This document shows positions 40,593-50,800 of a stretch of DNA of 64,000 nt, one piece after another; within the stretch, counting starts at the first letter, position 1; every line of letters begins with the position of its first letter. The DNA is from Phytophthora sp. 'mugwort' (taxonomy: Eukaryota > Oomycota > Peronosporomycetes > Peronosporales > Peronosporaceae): assembly GCA_033558025.1 (NCBI GenBank), contig JAUCEF010000005.1:2728001-2792000 (forward strand), given 5' to 3'. Below the pieces are notes generated by a model. That model was not told where the DNA came from. It ran no database searches and worked only from the letters and a program-made list of their open reading frames with translations. The position numbers were made by a program, and so were the translations under genes.

Positions 40593-41852
40593 ATGGCGGC
40601 GAGTCAGAGCGAGCTGGACCGGCAGATCGAGCAGCTCAAGCGCTGTGAATACCTCAAGGAGTCGGAGGTCAAGGCGCTGTGCCAGAAGGCGCGCGAGATC
40701 CTCGTGGACGAGAGCAATGTCCAGCGCATCGACGCCCCCGTGACCGTAAGAGAGAGAGGGGGGGGCTATATTCAAGTAAAACTAAGAAGGGGAGACGGCT
40801 ATTAACGCGGTATTTACGTTGGACAGATCTGTGGTGACATCCACGGCCAGTTCTACGACCTGAAGGAGCTGTTCAACGTGGGCGGCGAATGCCCCGAGAC
40901 CAATTACCTTTTCATGGGCGACTTTGTGGACCGTGGTTTCTATAGTGTGGAGACATTCCTGCTGCTGCTTGCGCTTAAGGTGCGTGGGCGGGCTGAATAA
41001 GGGAGGGAGGAGGGGGGGGGGGACGACGCTGACTTGAAGATTTTTTTTTAATTTCTTCTGTAGGTGCGGTACCCGGATCGCATTACGCTCATTCGCGGCA
41101 ACCACGAGAGCCGTCAGATCACGCAGGTGTATGGCTTCTATGATGAATGTCTGCGCAAGTACGGCTCGGTGAACGTGTGGCGATACTGCACGGAAATCTT
41201 CGATTATTTAAGTCTGTCAGCTATTATCGAGGACAAGATCTTCTGCGTACACGGCGGTCTGTCTCCGTCGATTAACACGCTCGACCAGATCCGTATCATC
41301 GACCGCAAACAGGAAGTCCCTCACGACGGCGCCATGTGCGACCTCATGTGGTCCGACCCGGAGGACATCGACGGTTGGGGACTGAGTCCCCGTGGTGCGG
41401 GATACCTCTTCGGCGGTGACGTCGTGGAGAAGGTAAGGAACCTGTCTGGTTTCATGCTGGAGGTGGAAACCATAAGCACTTTGCGATATTCTGAGCTAAC
41501 ATTTGATGGTATCGTGTGGTGATACAGTTCAATCAGACAAACGACATTCAGCTGATCTGCAGAGCGCATCAGCTTGTGATGGAGGGACACAAATCAATGT
41601 TCAATAACGCGCTGGTGACGGTCTGGTCGGCACCTAACTACTGCTACCGGTGCGGCAATGTCGCGGCAATCTTGGAACTGGATGAGAACTTGGAGCAGCG
41701 ATTCAAGGTAAGAAAGAGAGCAAATTGTTACCCATTTTGTTACTACAGACCAGAAACTGACCACATTAAATGCTGAGCAGATTTTTGAGGCTGCACCGCA
41801 AGACGCTCGTGGCGTTCCTGCAAAGAAGCCGGCTCCGGACTACTTCCTTTAA
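40593..41852 (+). CDS. Protein phosphatase 4 catalytic subunit (PP4C)
   Basis: Five exons (40593-40745, 40827-40979, 41064-41432, 41528-41707, 41781-41852) join in phase to 308 residues, the usual PP4C length. All metal-binding motifs of PPP phosphatases are intact: [31 protein letters not shown], and the final RAHQLVMEG and [11 protein letters not shown]. The C-terminus is DYFL, the methylation site of the PP2A/PP4/PP6 group. [20 protein letters not shown] and [20 protein letters not shown] favour PP4 over PP2A or PP6. A Ser/Thr phosphatase of the nucleus and cytoplasm. Its likely regulatory partner PPP4R4 is at the left edge of this window. One intron contains a ten-G run (41011-41023). Confidence 0.95.
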
Positions 41853-42236
41853 GTCTTTCGACAGACCGATCGTAACCAGCGGGGTGGGTGCTGCCTTAGA
41901 AGGCGCGCTTCTTACTTGGCACGACGGTGGATAGCGAGCGTTGCAGCACTTCCAGAAGATACAGCAACGGGTGACGGAGGACGGAGAGCCATAAGGGAGG
42001 GAGGCTGCGGCCAGGAGCTACTTGAAGTATATTTTTTTGGTATCGAACCTCGCCGCTCACTCATGCAGATATATCGCCGTATTGCTAGCTACTTTGCTTG
42101 GGATGGAGAACAGTAAAAAATAAATAGCAAGTCGTGCAAACGCCAATGAAAATATCATCGAGCAGGCAACGTTATTTTTGGTGTTGCAACGTCATTTTTC
42201 AACTTTTGACGTTCTTCATCAACATTTGACAGTGAA
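41853..42236. other. Intergenic with direct repeats near the next promoter
   Basis: No gene is supported in 41853-42150. Close to the next start, GCAACGTTATTTTTGG and GCAACGTCATTTTTCA, and CAACTTTTGAC and CAACATTTGAC, form two pairs of direct repeats. Confidence 0.6.
42190..42208 (+). promoter_or_regulatory. Oomycete-type initiator
   Basis: CGTCATTTTTCAACTTTTG fits the initiator consensus (about 13 of 16 positions), about 45 bp before the ATG at 42237. Confidence 0.55.
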
Positions 42237-44033
42237 ATGAAGGCTTGGAGTGACGAGTGGCGGTGTGCGCGGCTGCAGCTATGTCTCCGTGACGAAGAGC
42301 TCTTCCAGGGTAAGTGGCAGCTCTCGTGGTAGTTGAGACGATGACGCAGCTCATGGTGTGGGTTGCATCTCACGAAGCTCCGTCTTTCTGTTGGCAGGAG
42401 AGACTGTAAACGTGCAAGTGAGTGCGGACGTGACGCCCCTATCAAGTGGCTCTAAAGCCCCTACCACTAAGCATGCAACACAGGAAACTGCTGCGCAATT
42501 GCTGCAGCGGTGGCGGGACCATTGTGGATGTGCCCGAGTGCAGATCCAAGTCGTGGAGGTCTTACAAACGGACCCTCACGCGAGCAGCTCCGCTCCACGC
42601 CCTATCACTTTGTTCCGTCAGGAGACGCAGTTTTCGCATGTGTCACTGGACCAGCCAGAGGACGGCGCTGTGCGTGTGGTGAAGCTGAAGGCTCAGTTCG
42701 ACCTAAAGGTCCGTCACGAGTTCTGGGGCCGAGAAGTACTGCTCATTGTGCACATTACGCCGATAAATAGTGTGGTTGGCGTTCCTGAGGCGGCAGACGG
42801 TGACGGCAAGTCTGGAGCTTCTGAGATTATGCTAAAGGGGTCATTGGGGATGTCCCTGCTTAGGGACGAGTGGGCCAGCTCCCAATTGCTGTCACTTACT
42901 AGAGAAGAAGTTCAGCCGACGCCGGTGATGACACGTCGTGTTGAACAGAAGATTGTCGTCACGAAGCCGTTGCAGCTTGAGGTCGAGATCCGTGACCTTG
43001 CTGGTCAGCGAGTGGGTATTCTTGCTCGAGCCTCGAACGCTCACTCGACGCTGGCGCTAGCGGTGCGAGACTTGCATCTTCATCTGGCTCCGTCGTTACA
43101 GGCACAAAACGCGTCGGCTAGAGACGCGACTCGCTTCCGCGTCGTAAGTGGCGACAAAGTACCGTTTCCAGTTGTGTTACAGCCGCACGAGCGCTACAAC
43201 TTTGTCTTCGTGCTGGAGCCAGTGGAGGTTACAGTTCCAGACGAGTCGTTTAAGGGGCCAGAAGAAGGTGACGACAACAAGCCAGCGACAGCGACGAGAA
43301 GCAGCAACACGCAGAAGAAAGGCAAGTCGTCGGTATCACGTCGTGCGACGGCATCTTCTCTTGAGCAAACGTTATTAACGCTGTCCTGGCAAGCAAACGC
43401 CTCCATTTCCATGGATGCAATCACGGAGAATCGTACAATTGCGTGGTCTCGAAAGGCACCAGCACGCTCCTTGTCCTCGCTCTCAAGTGACGAGAACGAC
43501 GTCCAAAAGCTCGTATCGTTTGTGTTAGCCGGGAACATGAAGCAAGATGTGAATCCCTATATGGGTTTCAAATGTGAGCGACTTGTTCCGGACTCAGTGC
43601 TACAGGCGACTGTAGCTCCGCTTGTTTCCAGCATTTCGCTAGGATGCACCGTCACCGTGTGTGTGACGGTAGTGAACCGCTCTACTCGCACGGACTTTGA
43701 CATGACGTTAGTGCTCCCTTTACCAAGCAAAGATTCTGGCAACAATTGTGCTGTGTCGTCTGGGGTCGTGGGGTTCGAGACCTCTCATCGTTTGGGGTAC
43801 GTTCTGAAGTTACGAGTGTGTAACGGTACTTAACCACTTAAGGCTAGGAGGTACTAAATTCGTTCATTTGTTATATGTGCAGATTGGTACGACGCGGTAT
43901 GAGCGTCAGACGTAGTTTGCACGTTGCATTTCTCCGTTTGGGACAATGCCGGCTCGGTCCGTTGGTGCTGGTGGATCATTTGACGCGTACGTGCTTCGTA
44001 TCTGACGACTGGGAGGTTTTAATTCCAAACTGA
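42237..44033 (+). CDS. TRAPPC14-like beta-rich protein (tentative)
   Basis: Exon 1 (42237-42309) and exon 2 (42398-43796) join in phase. A third exon (43883-44033) is proposed because donor GGgtacgt at 43797 and acceptor tgcag at 43882 restore an open frame ending HVAFLRLGQCRLGPLVLVDH. Without it the protein would end at 43833. The product is about 540 residues, rich in beta-strand patterns. The order of features resembles human TRAPPC14 (C7orf43): GETVNVQVSADV at the start, a KPLQLEVEIRDLAG-type strand pair, and VVLQPHERYNFVFVLEP. That assignment is by eye and moderate at best. If right, it would belong to a metazoan-type TRAPPII. No membrane segment or signal peptide. Confidence 0.55.
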
Positions 44034-44283
44034 ACCCGCAGTTCGCCGCGTCTTCCTGATACGGTGCGCGCCTCTTCACGAGCGTTGTGCAACAGCGCCG
44101 TGCTGTAAACGACTGACCAGCTGCAGTAGCCGGTCCTTTTGCCGTAGCATCGAGATTCAATAGATAGTCAGTGCTGTCCGGGGCCCACAAGTCGAAAAAG
44201 AGAAGAAAGCCGACGCAGGCACGTGGCCTCCCATTCGGTAGGAGTGCGCTTCCGACGCGGCCATCTCCAATCACGGCGTCATA

Positions 44284-47200
44284 ATGGCTCGTCGGACGAG
44301 CGAAAGGCTCTCGGCGGCCGCGAGTTCGCGTGCAGATGACGACGAAGGAGCTTCACGCGAGTCATGGCTCTGTCGATCCACCATTTGCGCCGAAGAAGTA
44401 GAGGACGACGATGACGGCAACGATACAGGCGCGTGCAGTTGGTCTCAGCTACACACACCGACGCCATTCAATGTGGCACTCGTTCAGAGGAGGGAGAGCG
44501 ATGAAACTGGCACGTGGAATGAATTTATAGATGATGCAGCCAAGACGACGGAAGAGACTTCACAGATTCGCAAGGGAAAGCGCAAGCTGCCGCTCCTTTC
44601 GGGCTTTTCAAACACTGAGGCGCTGCGTGCTCAACTCTCACGACGAGTCAGTAAACCGTCGCAGGTTGTACGTGGCGTCGCGACCTCAAAGGACAAGTGC
44701 AAGATGAACTCGGAGCGAGTCATGATCAATGGAGTCGCACCTTCGACGGATGAGATTGAAGCGAACCGAAGAAAATGGGACCTAGAGAGAAAGTTACAAG
44801 ACGCTGATCGAAGTCTCAACGCGGAGGAAGCGAGTGGTGGATCTGAGTGGAAGCGCAAGCCGAGACGGAACTTGAATCCGGTTGCTCCCACCACGGCTGA
44901 AGTCGACGCAAACCGACGGAAATGGGACCTCGAGAGACAATTGCACGACTCAGCTCGACTCGGAGTGGCAGTCGATTTGACCAGTGGTTTAGATCGGAAA
45001 CGAGACTTGAAACGGAAGCTCCAGAGCTTGAACCCTTTTGTTATGAAGATGAATCCGATGGTTCCCTCTGTGGCTGAAGTGGAGGCAAATCAACGCAAAT
45101 GGGACCTCGAACGAAGACTGGAAGATACGCACCGAGTCGGTACGAATGGACTTGCAGGAAACTGTGAGTTGACACGCAAACTACCGGGCTTGAACCCTCT
45201 TATGATGACGATGAACCCGGTGGTTCCCTCTGCAGCGGAAGCGGAGGCAAATCGTCGTAAATGGGACCTCGAAAGGAGACTACACGAGACGTCAGTTGAT
45301 TCAGTGAATGCACTGCCGAAACGCAGTCTGAGACGGAAGCTAGAGAACTTGAACCCGTTTGCAATAGATCCCGTTGCTCCCTCTGCAGACGAAGTAGAAG
45401 CGAATCGACGGAAATGGGACATGGAGAGACGACTACAAGATGGACAGCCAGTTGATATGGCAGCCGCCTATGAGTGTGAGAAACAGCAAAGCTTGACGCG
45501 TAAACTGCCGGCCTTGAAGCTCAAAATTGCTTCTTCTGTACCTACAAGCAGAACGACCTGGGATATGGAGAGCAAGTTGTGCCGTGCCGAGGACCACTTG
45601 GAATTGAAAGTACAAATGGCTGGAAAGGAGGATGCGGGCCACAAACTGGAACTTGAAACAGTGTCCAGTCATATCATTACGAGCTGTGAAGAACGACATG
45701 CTTTCGAGATAAGCGACTCGTTGGTCTATTTTGTACTGTTTGCCAGTACTGCTGTGCTGCACTGTGCGATATTTAACTTCCATCTGGAGCTACGACAGTT
45801 CCTACGGCTCGATATTTATCCGTTTGGAGTTCTATTATTGCTAAGCTGGACATTTATGGGCTTTATCCACTTTGTCGGTGGATTAGTCGGCGATCTCGTA
45901 CGAGATCGAGTGCTACTCCTCCGGTGCACTGCTGTCGTGTGGGGTCTCGCCGTAGTTGCACTTCATATTGCAGCCTTCGAGACGTCGTCAACGGTGACTT
46001 CAATCAGCTTGGTTGCAGGATTATTGGGTGCTGGTGTAGCACACGGGATCATGTGCCCCAATGTGATCGCTCTGAGTGTGGAATCAAAGCTTTGCAGTCT
46101 CCAGACTGTCTCAACACCTTTCTCTCCAGAAGAAGATGAAGACAGCAGTGAAGAAGAAGACGATAGCTCGGCGGAAAGTGAAGTGTCCTATCTATCTGAC
46201 GTTTCAACTACTCTGTCCGATAAGCAGCAAGAATGTGATACCGCGAGTCATCATTTCTTCACTGGCTGCTTCGCTGCGAGGTTAGCGGGCTCTTCACTTG
46301 TGCAGGGATACTACTTTTTAGTAGTCAGTGTGGACATGTTTTTAAATGAGGCTTCCCAGACGACTGCAGCCTCGCGTGGATTTCATTGCATGCTTCTAAT
46401 GAGCTTTGGGCTCATGGCATTGCTCATCTATTTTGGTTTTCAATCGTGGGGCTACCGTAAAAATGGTGAAACTCCATCGGTGCAGGAAAGTTCGGATGAT
46501 TACAAACTGGAGCGCAAACTTGCGATTATGGAGCAGGGTTTTAATGCTTCAATGGAAGCTCTTTGGGCCTGGAGCTGGACGAACCTCTTACGTCTGTGCA
46601 ACCGTGCGCTGGTGGGATATGCGCTGGTATCGTTCGTACTACTGACGTTGACAGGTATTGGGTTGTCCCTGGTCGTGGTGCTGCTGGCATCCCAACCTTC
46701 ACTTGCTGTTCGTCTGGTGGCATTTTTGCTTATCGTGTTGGGTTGGTTGTTAGCTATGGTTGTAAGCTCCCGACAATTGAATCCGAGGAAGAAACAAGTG
46801 CTTCGTGAGTGTCGTCGTCTCGGTTTGCGCTCACGTGAGCTTTACATGGCCATTTTTGCTGTTGCCTTCATCTGTGTGTCAGGATGTGTGGCATTCCTAC
46901 GAGCGCAACTTTACACGACGATGGTAGTTCAAGTTTGCCAAACGCGGCTCTTGATCCCGGGTACAGCCAATACACTCTTCGACCCAGAATTACTGGGGAC
47001 TGCTGTTGGCACCTCGTCCCTGCTGCTTCTCGGTCTTTCTCGAGTCTTACACAAGAATCCACCGACTTCTCAGCTTGTTGGTTCCGAACTTGAGGCGACC
47101 AAGACCAACATATTCGCACCATCGACACCAATAGCTCCCGTGCGTCAAAATACATGGAAACAATCGCTTTCGCTGCATTTACTTCCTTCGATGGCGTCCT

Positions 47201-47727
47201 CTCCACCAGTCAAGCGAATGTGCTTCGCGATGTTGCTCTATCTCGTCAGCGTCTTTCTGTCAAGTGTGGTCGAACTCTACCGTCGTAAAACAGGGATGAG
47301 TCCTCACGTGCTGCCACGCAGTTGTGGAACTGTACACTCGGAGTTTTCGTTCCTATGGACATCTCCGTACGTGGTGCTGCTGGGTGCATCGGATGCGCTC
47401 TTCCGTGTGAGCTTACAGGAAGCGTGTCATGATCTAGCGCGAGGTTCCTTTGCTTCCAAGTCGTCACTCCCGTCTCGTCGCTGGACTGGTACAGTGCAAG
47501 GCGCCATCTCGTTAGCTGAAGCTCTGGGCTACACCACCGCTCTCTCCCTTGTGGCAGTGGTATCAAGATGGCTCTTTCAGCCACAACCTACAGACATGGC
47601 TCTGCTCTTTTTGCTGCTCACGACGGTGGTAGCACTGACACATGCGGTGCTCAACCGGGTCGCAGTTCGAGCACAAGCTTATCGACGTTTGTACTTCCCC
47701 AGACGACGTTGCAATTCGACGAGTTAG
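44284..47727 (+). CDS. POT-like (MFS) multi-pass membrane protein with KWDLERRL-repeat head
   Basis: 1147 residues in one exon. Residues about 140-430 contain five tandem units plus one degenerate unit (see repeat entry). From about residue 475 there are roughly 12 hydrophobic segments, with an acidic Ser/Glu loop (about 610-640) between two of them. Short motifs match proton-coupled oligopeptide transporters (POT/PTR2): GGLVGDLVRDRVL near helix 2-3, PPVKRMCFAMLLYLVSV and SSVVELYRRKTG, then FLWTSPYVVLLGASDALFR with SLQEACHDLARG. The canonical ExxER and other key residues are not obvious, so it may be a divergent transporter with altered substrate, or non-transporting. No close named homologue is known to me. 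Confidence 0.6.
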   Translation: MARRTSERLSAAASSRADDDEGASRESWLCRSTICAEEVEDDDDGNDTGACSWSQLHTPTPFNVALVQRRESDETGTWNEFIDDAAKTTEETSQIRKGKRKLPLLSGFSNTEALRAQLSRRVSKPSQVVRGVATSKDKCKMNSERVMINGVAPSTDEIEANRRKWDLERKLQDADRSLNAEEASGGSEWKRKPRRNLNPVAPTTAEVDANRRKWDLERQLHDSARLGVAVDLTSGLDRKRDLKRKLQSLNPFVMKMNPMVPSVAEVEANQRKWDLERRLEDTHRVGTNGLAGNCELTRKLPGLNPLMMTMNPVVPSAAEAEANRRKWDLERRLHETSVDSVNALPKRSLRRKLENLNPFAIDPVAPSADEVEANRRKWDMERRLQDGQPVDMAAAYECEKQQSLTRKLPALKLKIASSVPTSRTTWDMESKLCRAEDHLELKVQMAGKEDAGHKLELETVSSHIITSCEERHAFEISDSLVYFVLFASTAVLHCAIFNFHLELRQFLRLDIYPFGVLLLLSWTFMGFIHFVGGLVGDLVRDRVLLLRCTAVVWGLAVVALHIAAFETSSTVTSISLVAGLLGAGVAHGIMCPNVIALSVESKLCSLQTVSTPFSPEEDEDSSEEEDDSSAESEVSYLSDVSTTLSDKQQECDTASHHFFTGCFAARLAGSSLVQGYYFLVVSVDMFLNEASQTTAASRGFHCMLLMSFGLMALLIYFGFQSWGYRKNGETPSVQESSDDYKLERKLAIMEQGFNASMEALWAWSWTNLLRLCNRALVGYALVSFVLLTLTGIGLSLVVVLLASQPSLAVRLVAFLLIVLGWLLAMVVSSRQLNPRKKQVLRECRRLGLRSRELYMAIFAVAFICVSGCVAFLRAQLYTTMVVQVCQTRLLIPGTANTLFDPELLGTAVGTSSLLLLGLSRVLHKNPPTSQLVGSELEATKTNIFAPSTPIAPVRQNTWKQSLSLHLLPSMASSPPVKRMCFAMLLYLVSVFLSSVVELYRRKTGMSPHVLPRSCGTVHSEFSFLWTSPYVVLLGASDALFRVSLQEACHDLARGSFASKSSLPSRRWTGTVQGAISLAEALGYTTALSLVAVVSRWLFQPQPTDMALLFLLLTTVVALTHAVLNRVAVRAQAYRRLYFPRRRCNSTS
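44737..45600 (+). repeat. Five tandem protein-level repeats (RKWDLERRL)
   Basis: The Lys of the KWDLER core is at residues 164, 213, 272, 326 and 377 (codons at 44773, 44920, 45097, 45259 and 45412). Each unit reads roughly VxPSxxEVEANRRKWDLERR, then a variable part, then LxRKLxxLNP. A degenerate sixth (TWDMESKL) begins near residue 425. Spacing is 49-59 residues. Confidence 0.88.
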
Positions 47728-47856
47728 TTAAAGCGACAAGAGAATGAGATCCACACGGTAGACATGCAAATTATTTATTCCAACACGATCTGGAGGGTGT
47801 CCGTCAAAGAATTTTTCATAAAACTAGCCTGTGCACATGCATACATTGAGCGTCAC

Positions 47857-50800
47857 TTACAGCCATGGGTACCACGTCGGATACATTTCCTGCTGGCGTT
47901 CAGGGCTTGAAGCAATCTCCAGCAATTCCTGCACACTTTTGCCTCGCGAAGACTCGCCATTCTCCTTCAATGATACACCGCGGATCCTTTCAAGCACAAG
48001 ACTCACGTTAGCTTCCACACGCTGTTGCACTTGAGACTCCACACGGCGTTGCGACAAAGCAGGTGAAGCCGGGCCTGACGATCCGCCAGGCGACGACGTG
48101 CGTCCAGCAGCTTGCGGATCCAGAGATAACAGTCGTGTCTTGGACGCATGCCACGACAGCAAGTCGTCCCTGAAGAAGAGGCACAACTGGTTGCTCAGGA
48201 TATCCTCCTCGCTCATAAGAGCTTCGGCAGCGGCTGTCATCCCAACGCTAAACGGTCCCTGTACTCCTGGGCGCGTCATAAAGCTGTGAAGATTGCGCGT
48301 GAGACGGAAGGGCATGGTCGTCGCCGCCTCCAGAATGCCGCTGCTCGCATATCCAGGACGTAGCTCAGTGCTCACCACGCGACCTGTCCGCCGTGAGAAG
48401 AGCACACGGTGCGGCGCACGGTCCCCAACAAACAGAGCGTACGACAAGAAGCTCGAGAGTGCCAGGTGCTTGGTAAACTCGCTGCGGAACTGGAAGTACG
48501 AGTCGCTATGAGCTGAAATGCCGTGTACATACTTGGCCAAGAGCGTCTCGGGTATGTGTTCGTTACAGATCTCACGGAAAGCACGAGCCTTGGCCTGTGC
48601 AACACGCTCCTCCTCTTGCTTGCTCGAGTCGTTTCCTGCCCCCGCTGCTGCATACGCCTCGCTGACACGCTCGCGATAGAGCTCGACCGGGACGTCTGGA
48701 TCTTTCTTTTCAATCTGGCAGTCCAGCTCGTAGATTTCGCCAAGCGTAACAAAGTCGCGGTTGTCTTCAAGTAGCCGCACGCGTGGCGTAAGAGGAATCA
48801 CCTTTGGCACGTGAAAGACGGTATTGCGCTTCTTGGTTTCCTTGTGACGGAGAAGCAGACGATTCAATAATAAATACATCTGCATCATCCGCTCATCTGT
48901 GCGAGTAATGTGTGTCATGGCATATTGTACCAGGAAATAGTACGCTCGGCCATCGCTTCCCCCCATAGCTACGCGTCGCTGAGTAAATCCGTTGCGTAGT
49001 AGCACATCCACTGTACTCTTGAAATGCTGGATACGTGCATGTAAGTCCTTGATCGGCTCACTATCCGAAACATACTGGCCTGGAACCTCCATGTTAGAGC
49101 TGCTAAGCTCCATCAGGTGACGACTGCATTGTTCCAAGTACAGTTTCCCAGCGCATCGTTTGCCCACCTTTTTCACTCGCAATTGCAGCAAACTCTTCCA
49201 CCGCTTCAAGCGATTCATAATTTCATACAAAGTCGTAGCTGCTCCAGCTTCCTGCCGCGTATCGTCATCCTCAAGCGGGGTAAAGTCACGTGCAAACGCG
49301 TTCTTAAACTCATCGACAAACGCCTCGTGCTTTTCATTCTTCTGGTGCGGGAGCAATACAAAGAGTTTGCGGCACACACGCGCGAGTGCAGCACGAAGCA
49401 TTTTCGGGACAGGCTCCGTCTTTGTTAGTCTTGGAAGTTGATAACACTTGAGCAAAAGCGCGTGGATAGCCGTGAGAAGCTCTTCCTCTGGCTCGGGTCG
49501 GAATCGGGTGATCATCTCTTCCAGCATACACTCCATTTCAAACGTAAGCGAGTCGTGTGACCTGCGCAAGAAGTTCAACAGATCTTCCGTGTATTGCACA
49601 GGACCCACTTCAGCCTTCAACGAATGTTCATCACCGCCACTATTGCGAATTTTTTCCGTCCAAGCTTCCAGTGTCAAGACAACACTAGGCGATGCGTTGA
49701 AAGCCGCTGGCGTTGGTCGAGGAGGTCCAACAAGTCCTGGAACTTCTTGAACTTGAGCGACTGACATAGTAGACGGCACTCCAACAACATGTCCCGATTT
49801 CGTCCTGTAGTACGCACGCGACCCAGGCGGCGATGCTACACTTGTCGGCGGTGACACGCCTGTCGAGTTAGCCGCAGCTAGCTGTTGCTGCTGGCTGGCA
49901 AGCATCATGGCGTTATCACGGTTCTCCAGGAAAAACGCTCGCATCGTGTAGTACAGCGCCTGTGGGAATTTCGCAGAGAGACCACGTAACAAGCCTCGGA
50001 TCTGAGGCGCCTCTGGACGGCCGAGCGCCATGAGCAATTGCGGGATCCAAATGATCCAAATCCAAATGGGCAACTGCTTTCCATGCGTCTCAAAAGCTTG
50101 AATCAATACTCCTCGTCGGTCGTCCATGTTCAGTAGCCAGAGCACACGTGCAATCATGAGCCGTGCGGAATTACATCGATGGTGGATCGCCTGCAAATAA
50201 CACGCAATGGTTTGCGACGCCAGAGCGAGATCTTTCCGCACGAGGAACAACCGATAGCAATAATGTCCCCATGACAGCCACCCTTTGCCGTAACTATCGC
50301 AAATTTGCAGACAGTGCGAGAATGTTTGATTGGCTTCAGGAAGAGACCCCTGTGCCTCCAAGAAGAGCGCTTTCAATCGGAACATTTCTGCCTTTTGACG
50401 CAGACTAAAGTAGTCGAGGTTGGTCGTGTTCAGGATGCTCAGTCCGCCCGAATATTCCGTTGCACTCTCGTAACAAATACTCACCTGCTCACGGAGCTTT
50501 GAGAAGGCATCCTGAACGTCCATGGCCGGCACCGAGTACAGCTTAGCTAACGCACCGAGACACACATCGGGTAGTCGTTGCTTACGTGCCGTGTGCGCAA
50601 GCTTAATGACAGACCACGGACTATCATGCATACAAGCAAGCACTTGGGCATCACTCCACGCAAAAGTCGTCTTTACCACCTGGAACATGTGAGATCTCCA
50701 CGTGAGAATGTCATCCCACAGAAGAATCGGCTCCCACTTGTTCGGTAAACGCTCTCGCCACGTATTAATGGACGGCTTGAGATTCGGCAGCGCCGCGTGT

